A DNA stretch of 64,000 nucleotides from Trichoplax adhaerens (Eukaryota; Placozoa; Uniplacotomia; Trichoplacea; Trichoplacidae). The DNA lies in contig NW_002060947.1 in NCBI RefSeq assembly GCF_000150275.1, positions 1,021,499 through 1,085,498 on the forward strand. Direction: 5' to 3'. Position 1 is the first letter of the stretch. Each line of letters begins with the position of its first letter. The notes below the pieces were generated by a model, which worked only from the letters and a program-made list of their open reading frames with translations, searched no databases and was not told where the DNA came from. This document shows, in pieces, positions 57,593 to 64,000 of this stretch. The translations under genes were made by a program, and so were the position numbers.

Positions 57593-60500
57593 TTATACCT
57601 CAGTGATATCATTTTCGCCTTTGTCATGGTTTTTACCACTAGCTGTAGCAGATTTACTCTTTTGTACATTGAGCAATGCTCGCCTACGTTTAGATAAGTT
57701 TTCAATTCAAATTTTAATGCACAGCATATAAGAAAATCGATGAAAAATATTTAACAACATCTCATATTAACATCAAATTAAGTTCACAAGTTTTATTATT
57801 ATTAAGCACTATCTGCTAATTAACTATAGCACTTAAAATAGAGTAGTCTATAATTAACAATGTTCTGTCTGATCCCATACTCTTTCATTTTTCGCTGCCT
57901 TTTAACTAGTTTAATATCAAGATTTTCTTTTGATCTTCCATTCTGTTAATAATAAAAGGTAACAACTCAAATAAATCTAAGTTCAATTACTTCATTGAAT
58001 AATGATTTTTAGGTTAAAATTTTACTCTTGAAGTGAGACTATTTTAGCTCAGGCTATTGCTGCATTTTAATCAGACATATTAAATGTTTTGTAAGACAAG
58101 AACTGATTGAATTTCTTCGAAATCTACTTACGCTGTAGTCTGCTAAGAATACATTCCTAAAACCGAATATAATGGCTATGAATAATCCCTAATTCAGAAA
58201 AAATCATTATTATACTTCGATATGTTATAAAAAAAATTTGAAGACTATACCTTCATGTAAAACTAACATGTTAAATAGGTAAATTTTTGTTACCTGCAAC
58301 AAAATGCATATCGCAAAAATGTATTGCGCGACCAAAGAATCCAATGTGGTANAGATCAGAAAACATATCCACACAGGAAATGAAAATGCAAATAATATTA
58401 TTCCATTTTCGGTTTCTTGTCTACGAATTTAGAAGCACAATGAGTTGCAGAATCTGAAATAGTGTGTTGGCTTTGTAGCAATAATTAAAAATTTGAAAGA
58501 TCTATCGTCCTATAAAGATTAAATTTTTATACTTTATGTCTACTATTCTTAAGTAGAGAATGTGCACTTTTTAATTTATAGTCAACACTATCCAAACTAA
58601 CCTAACCGTATTGAAATACCGATCGTTGTCTTTCTTCGTAGTAATTGGCCTGTTTTTAATCTTGATATAGGAGCAGGCGATTAAAACACAATTTCCCTGT
58701 CCAATTCGAATGTCGAAAAAATAAATGTTAATACTTCATATTCTGAAACAGATACTACAAATTAACTTTCAAGCAACTTATACCAATTTTATCGCAGTTG
58801 ACTGACTTTATGGTTGCAAGTAGAAGCAGTAAAATATAGATACTAATTCACTATTATGATGTAACTAAGATGTAACTAACCAAGCCTAATACGAGGAGCG
58901 GCACAAAGCACGTCAAGAGAATTGGTGGATCATTGCTCAACCAGCAGCTGCAATGAAATATAATCAGTGAAGTATTAAAGAATTATCCATATTTCAGCAT
59001 GTTAGTTTTATTAGCCAATATTTAGTATTTCTGCACTATATCATATATTTGTTTGCGATTATGAAATGTCTATTTAGAATTTATCATCAAGACTAGAAAA
59101 GATACAATACCCATATAGCAACTTTTCAATGGCTAATTAAATACTACCGGTTATATATTTCAAGAAAAATAATTGAAATTTTCTCAAATAAATGAATCGT
59201 ATTATGTTAATACTATTTTAATTAAGAATAAATTAACTTACGCTGTAGGATCTCTGTCTATGTAATCATCAAAGCTCGTCCCCAATATAGTAATTATAGC
59301 CGTTAAAAAGGAAATTGAAAACGGTATGCCTGAAACGTTTGTAACAATTATGTAATCAGTAAAAATTAACCTTTGATATCTTTACTGTAGAGTGTACAAA
59401 TTTAAAGTAGATTTATGGGTGGTTTAAGCGTAGGAAATTATTTCAACGTAGTAAAAGTAGCTTTAGATCTATTTTAACGGCTTACCTATGGATAAAATAG
59501 CGTATATTTTAAAATTATTTTTGACTCGATTTCCTTTTGCTAGCATATATAAAATATGCAGATTGCGGCTTATCATCCACATTAGGGCTGCTAGTATAGT
59601 ATAATGCAGCAAGATAGCAGTAAATCCGCAGAAAAACTGTAACAATGTAAAAGATCGAATTAGTACTACACAAATATAGTTTTATTTTTCATTAAAATAG
59701 TGATGGTTAACAGCATTTTGAGAAATACAATTTCATACGACTAAAAATATTGGCAGTAGCCGTGAGAGAAACCGGAAAATGACTTATAAATATTAGTTGG
59801 ATTGTCCGAAGGAAGAAAAGTTTACTATCTAGAAGTATTAATCTGAATTTGATAAATTACTTAGTGCTTAGTGTATTCACTATGGAAGTGTGCCTATCCA
59901 CATTGAAAGAATGAAAGTCTTATAAAAATCTAAAGACTTCGATTCGTTAACTTTATGGTAAAATTAAGGCAAACAATGAATACTGAAGCATTATAGCATT
60001 CAGTCCAGATTAATATAGATACAGTTGTTTACAATTGTAACTTCAATTTGGCTCTTATTTTTTATTAAATTATGTTAGATTTTATTTATGAATTCTAGAA
60101 TGTATTAATTATATTTCAGTGGGCAGATGACGTAACATAGATTAATATTTATTTGTATATGTAGAATTTGATACAAATAATTGAGAGTTGTACATAAAAA
60201 CTCGTGTGTGATTTCGGTCTTAATCTGGCTTAACTACAGCCAAAATTAAAGTTTAGCAGAATAGAATAACAAACTAGAATATGAAGCATATTTTGATCAA
60301 GCTTGTATAGTTGTAAAATATTCCAAAATTAAAAACTAACCTCAGACTCTGTAGAGGCCAATCCAGAAAGTAAACTTATATCCGTGACAAATATGGAGAT
60401 AAACATTTGCAGATTAATGTGGGAAAGTGTTCCTTTTACGAGTCTAAAAAAATTATTGAATCATTATCGGTTCGAATCGTGGATTAAGGGACATACCCAT

Positions 60501-63500
60501 ACATTAAAAATATCTTTGTGTAGTATATTAAAGGAAAATATTAATACTATTATCCTGGTTATAAAGTGGGTATTTTATAGCTACCAAAAATTTTCTGCTA
60601 AACACTAGGCAAAGATTATTTCATTATACCGAATATACTAACACTTAAGTGAAATTTGATATGCTTGGTTATGAAAAATATGCGTATACCTACTTATGAA
60701 ATTAATAGTTTCTGTACTGCGTCGAATAATACTGTACCGTAACTAATATAGTTTAAATAATTCATTCTTACATACAAGGATTTGGATAAGTATTGCTAAT
60801 TAGGAAGTAATATGAGCGTTAAAGGATTAATCAAAGACGAGAAAAATTAGCCGTTACTAGAATAGGAATTTAATGAAAGTTCTTTTTATAAATTAATTCA
60901 CGGGATACCCGATATAGTCACGGAAGATTACTATCAGGCTATCAATGTTCTTTCATGCCTACATATCTTAACTAAAATATAGCTAGTGGCGAATTTTTTA
61001 AATGATAGTAAAGTTGTTCGATTTTTAATATTTACTCATTTAAAATAAGCAATTAAAATAGTTCATATTTTATCTTATCATTGTTACTTACTGCCAATAA
61101 GTTACATGAATTAGTACAGTAGCAGCAATGCAAATAACCGATAGCACACAAGCCACAACAAGGAATGGTTGAAGTTTAATAATCTTGGCCTATAGTAACA
61201 ACATATGCATGTGTAATTATATTATCAATTAGTAGAAGATATTATTGTCATTTATTACATCGAATATTGTATTTAGGTACATTAATGGCATAATTACTGC
61301 AAGATCGAATAATTTACTTATCTGCATTTGCATTTATGTTGAGATGCAGGATATAAATTTCTAATCTCCTCAATTACTTAAGAGAACTACGTAAGTCACA
61401 CGAACTCGGTGGTTTATCATCTATAAACTTACAGGAACTATCAGCATCAAAGCCGCAATTGTTCCCGTATGATTACAAATACAGGTGCCATGGGTTATAT
61501 TACTGCTTACAGACAATCCGCAGCCATTTAGCGCCCATCCACATGTTCTGTGTTAATTAACGTAAAATGAGTGGAATGACATTGAATATTACATGATGAT
61601 CGCATAGAATAATTATGACAACTGTGAGTGATATTATAATTTAAGTAATCGTGAATTTAATTTGTATAGGCTAATAAGACTATATTTCTAATAATACAAT
61701 AATAGGTTCACTTTATACATTAAAAGAGATTGAAATTTCAAACTAAGAATTTATGTTACATAATTATTACTTTGAATTTGACTTCCAGTACGCGCACACA
61801 CTTTTAATTGAGAAGTTTCTGTAGCGTATTACGGGCTGAAATATAAAATATATAGAGCTAAATTATTAGCTAGGTAATCATCAAGATGTTAGATAGCAAT
61901 ATTTATTTTAGAATGATTACAAAAATTTTGAGTTACTACAGAAAGATTACTAGCAAAGTATACTATTAAATTTTAAATTTAATTTTATGACAGCTCACAT
62001 AATTGTAAACAAAGTCGATTTCAATTGGATTTGACAGGTTGTTAGAAGATCTTTGATGCAATGCGGTGGTAATAATGTGGGTATTTACAATAATTTTCTC
62101 ATGGGCAACTAGAAAGTTTCTGAAATTAAAGATACGATAACTAGGTTTAAATTTCATAAACAGCAGTAGAATTAACATAATCAAAGATTTCAGTTTTAAA
62201 CGGCAGCAATTGGTGAAGTGATGAAAGATTATAAAATAAATTGATTTATTTTTCTTTATCAGTACAAATCCTATTTAAATAACCTTAGGAGAAATTAAAT
62301 TTTATCATAATTATATTTTCTACTGTAACATATCGCACCCGTTTTAAGTAGTCGCGAAAATCATAATATCTATATATCACTTTCATGCTTATTAAGTCAT
62401 GATACTGATACAGTGTCATTTGAGAATTTTACGAATGTTACTAATATACTGTATCGACGGTCATAAAAAATAAATTACTTTCTTAAATTATAAATTAATC
62501 ATCTGAATGAGTCTAATTAATTTGTGCTAGAGAACTTTCATAAAGATTCTATGAAATTATTTATATTTAATTTTACTAATTTATGCAATCAAATATGATA
62601 CCTCCGTTAAGAAGATAATATGCGGAAAATAATCATGTAGATTATACAAGGCGCTGTCAAGCTATCAATAAATGGAAACGTGAAACTTAACTTGGCTAAA
62701 GTCAATTGACAGAAAAAATTTAAGTTTAATTGAATGTGAGCAAATTTCAAGCGCTAAAACTATTAAGTAATGCAATTGCTGTAACGTTGAAGAGCAAGAG
62801 CAATTCCCGTATATAATTAAGTAATAAGAGCTTGCTAGACTAAAATTATTAGTTAGAATTAGTTGATAATCTCTACAGGTAATTTTTAAATGTTATCAGA
62901 CGGAATAAAACAAACAGTAATTTATGCTTTAAACTACTCACATATTACCAATCCGACTTGTTGGAATGGATTTATGAAGATTCAAATATGATATTGTAAC
63001 CCACCTATTAATCACTTCATTGAAAAAAAACGATTAATTAGAATCTCCTCAGGTAATTAAATATCTTGAAAAAAATATAGCCTAGGCAAAATAACTGTCT
63101 CTATGTTCTAATTAGACGCTCAGTAAAAGTCAAACTAGCATCTGAATAACCATATAAACATCGATATTGTAATCCTTGTTGTTTTTTATAAAAGTTATCT
63201 AAAATTATTACATATTATCTTATAATTTACGCGTATGTTAATGTGTTGCTATAACAAATCCGTTTTTCTTACTTGGTTCCTTTAAAATATCTTCCACTGG
63301 TAATCTTAACTTCGTTTTACTATCGAATTCAGTATCAGCCCAAGTAAGAAATTCTTGAGGAACCGTTGAAATATTAATTGCGTGTACTTTTATCGCTTCA
63401 AAAAAACCAATAAGGACACAATATCATATAATTTGTATAAAAATATCAACTCGTGGAAGGCATTATTACAACAATTAATTTGAATTGAGCTAGTACAGTA

Positions 63501-63847
63501 CAGATGGATCATTAAATATGTTATATTTATTATTGTAACATATTGAGAATAGGTAGCTTACGAAAATATAACATAGCAGAACATTAAAGGATTAAAATTT
63601 GGGCATTTCAGTACAATCTTAAGACTATGATCTTAATAGTTCATTTTCAAATATATATGGTACTTTTATTGAACGCATTCAAAAATAAGCGAGACATTTT
63701 TAAAATATCTGAAATTATTGAAAGAATGTAAAGCCAAATAATACCTAAATTCTTGGTAGTATTTGCCATTGTACTGGAATTGGAATCTATTTCAACTTTG
63801 GAGGCGTACCGCTCCACAATTTCTAGTATTGATAGTCCGTTAGGTCG
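57593..63847 (-). CDS. Adhesion G-protein-coupled receptor, C-terminal part (GAIN-GPS-7TM-tail)
   Basis: Cell-surface receptor; the start and N-terminal domains lie beyond the right edge. Exons: 63847-63745, 63395-63273, 63014-62942, 62119-61999, 61835-61771, 61547-61433, 61189-61092, 60443-60341, 59636-59486, 59329-59242, 58947-58881, 58696-58602, 58420-58294, 58188-58132, 57943-57859, 57642-57593; every phase agrees. The GAIN domain includes IVNTHIITTALH and SVCAYW. The GPS region has GWALNGC and CICNHTGTIAALM. Then come seven helices: TM1 FLVVACVLSVICIAATVLI, TM2 HINLQMFISIF, TM3 LLHYTILAALMWMISRNLH, ECL2/TM5 CWLSNDPP, and TM6-7 QYIFAICILLQGLFIAIIFGF. The tail ends NDITEV, a possible class I PDZ ligand. 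The expected HL-T/S cleavage triplet reads HTG. One ambiguous base (58352) lies in the TM6 exon. The last exon rests on splice phase alone. Confidence 0.88.
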
Positions 63848-64000
63848 CTTGGGACAAAACTATATAAATGTTCATGTAGGGAAAAATGAATATAATTACA
63901 GCTGCTATTTTACAAAATTTAAGCTTCTATCCGAAACTTAAAACCTAAATGATCGAAAAATAGTGATGATACTGAAAACTAATTGATAAACCTTATTTGA
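63848..64000. other. intron or upstream part of the adhesion GPCR gene
   Basis: The first exon in the window (63847) opens in phase and has no start codon, so transcription comes from beyond 64000. I see no convincing exon in these last 153 bases. Confidence 0.5.

Noticed and set aside
57501-57731. 76-residue plus-strand ORF
   Set aside because: It lies opposite the last adhesion-GPCR exon and resembles nothing; the minus-strand splice-phase model explains the region better.
60470-60484. tRNA B-box-like GGTTCGAATC
   Set aside because: No matching A box or cloverleaf around it; it lies in an adhesion-GPCR intron.

Overview
The window is nuclear DNA from an animal. The genes are split into many short exons with GT...AG introns, mostly 50-400 bp, in AT-rich DNA. 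The families are animal-type: grainyhead, survivin, folate receptor, an adhesion GPCR, NEK1, FRG1 and an ankyrin-DHHC palmitoyltransferase. Compactness, base composition and the conservative protein sequences suggest an early-branching animal, most likely a placozoan (Trichoplax/Hoilungia type). That placement is an inference from style; no marker gene was checked. I built the gene models by hand, translating both strands and joining exons by splice signals and reading phase. For eight of the nine models the joins keep frame throughout. The ninth, grainyhead, shows one exon whose length I could not read to the exact base.

Layout. 1-5861: no gene I can support; old decayed duplications and a perfect palindrome. 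5862-11266 (-): grainyhead-like transcription factor. 11267-14029: intergenic, with a cluster of GTAC palindromes close upstream of grainyhead. 14030-14455 (-): single-exon survivin-type BIR protein. 14456-15526: shared divergent upstream region packed with GTAC palindromes. 15527-18793 (+): ankyrin-repeat DHHC palmitoyltransferase. 20407-21180 (-): single-exon folate-receptor protein, with a third GTAC cluster upstream at 21.5-21.9 kb. 23564-31710 (+): small ankyrin protein with two very long introns. 34915-45021 (-): NEK1-like kinase, about 35 exons and 1,231 residues. 45963-49562 (-): FRG1, 258 residues. 50046-53711 (+): DHRS4-like reductase ending in the peroxisomal signal SRL, with a nested satellite in intron 1. 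57593-63847 (-): adhesion GPCR, cut off at its N-terminal side by the window edge.

The genes do not form one pathway. They cover epithelial transcription control (grainyhead), cell division (survivin), cilium and DNA damage (NEK1), RNA biology (FRG1), membrane lipidation (DHHC), folate-type binding, peroxisomal redox chemistry and adhesion signalling. Two head-to-head pairs may share promoters: survivin/DHHC and FRG1/DHRS4-like.

The most unusual signals are these. Clusters of GTAC palindromes sit just upstream of the start codons of four genes. The reductase intron holds a two-level satellite whose period changes in exact 27-bp steps. The adhesion GPCR has a GPS motif without the usual cleavage residue and a C-terminus that looks like a PDZ ligand.
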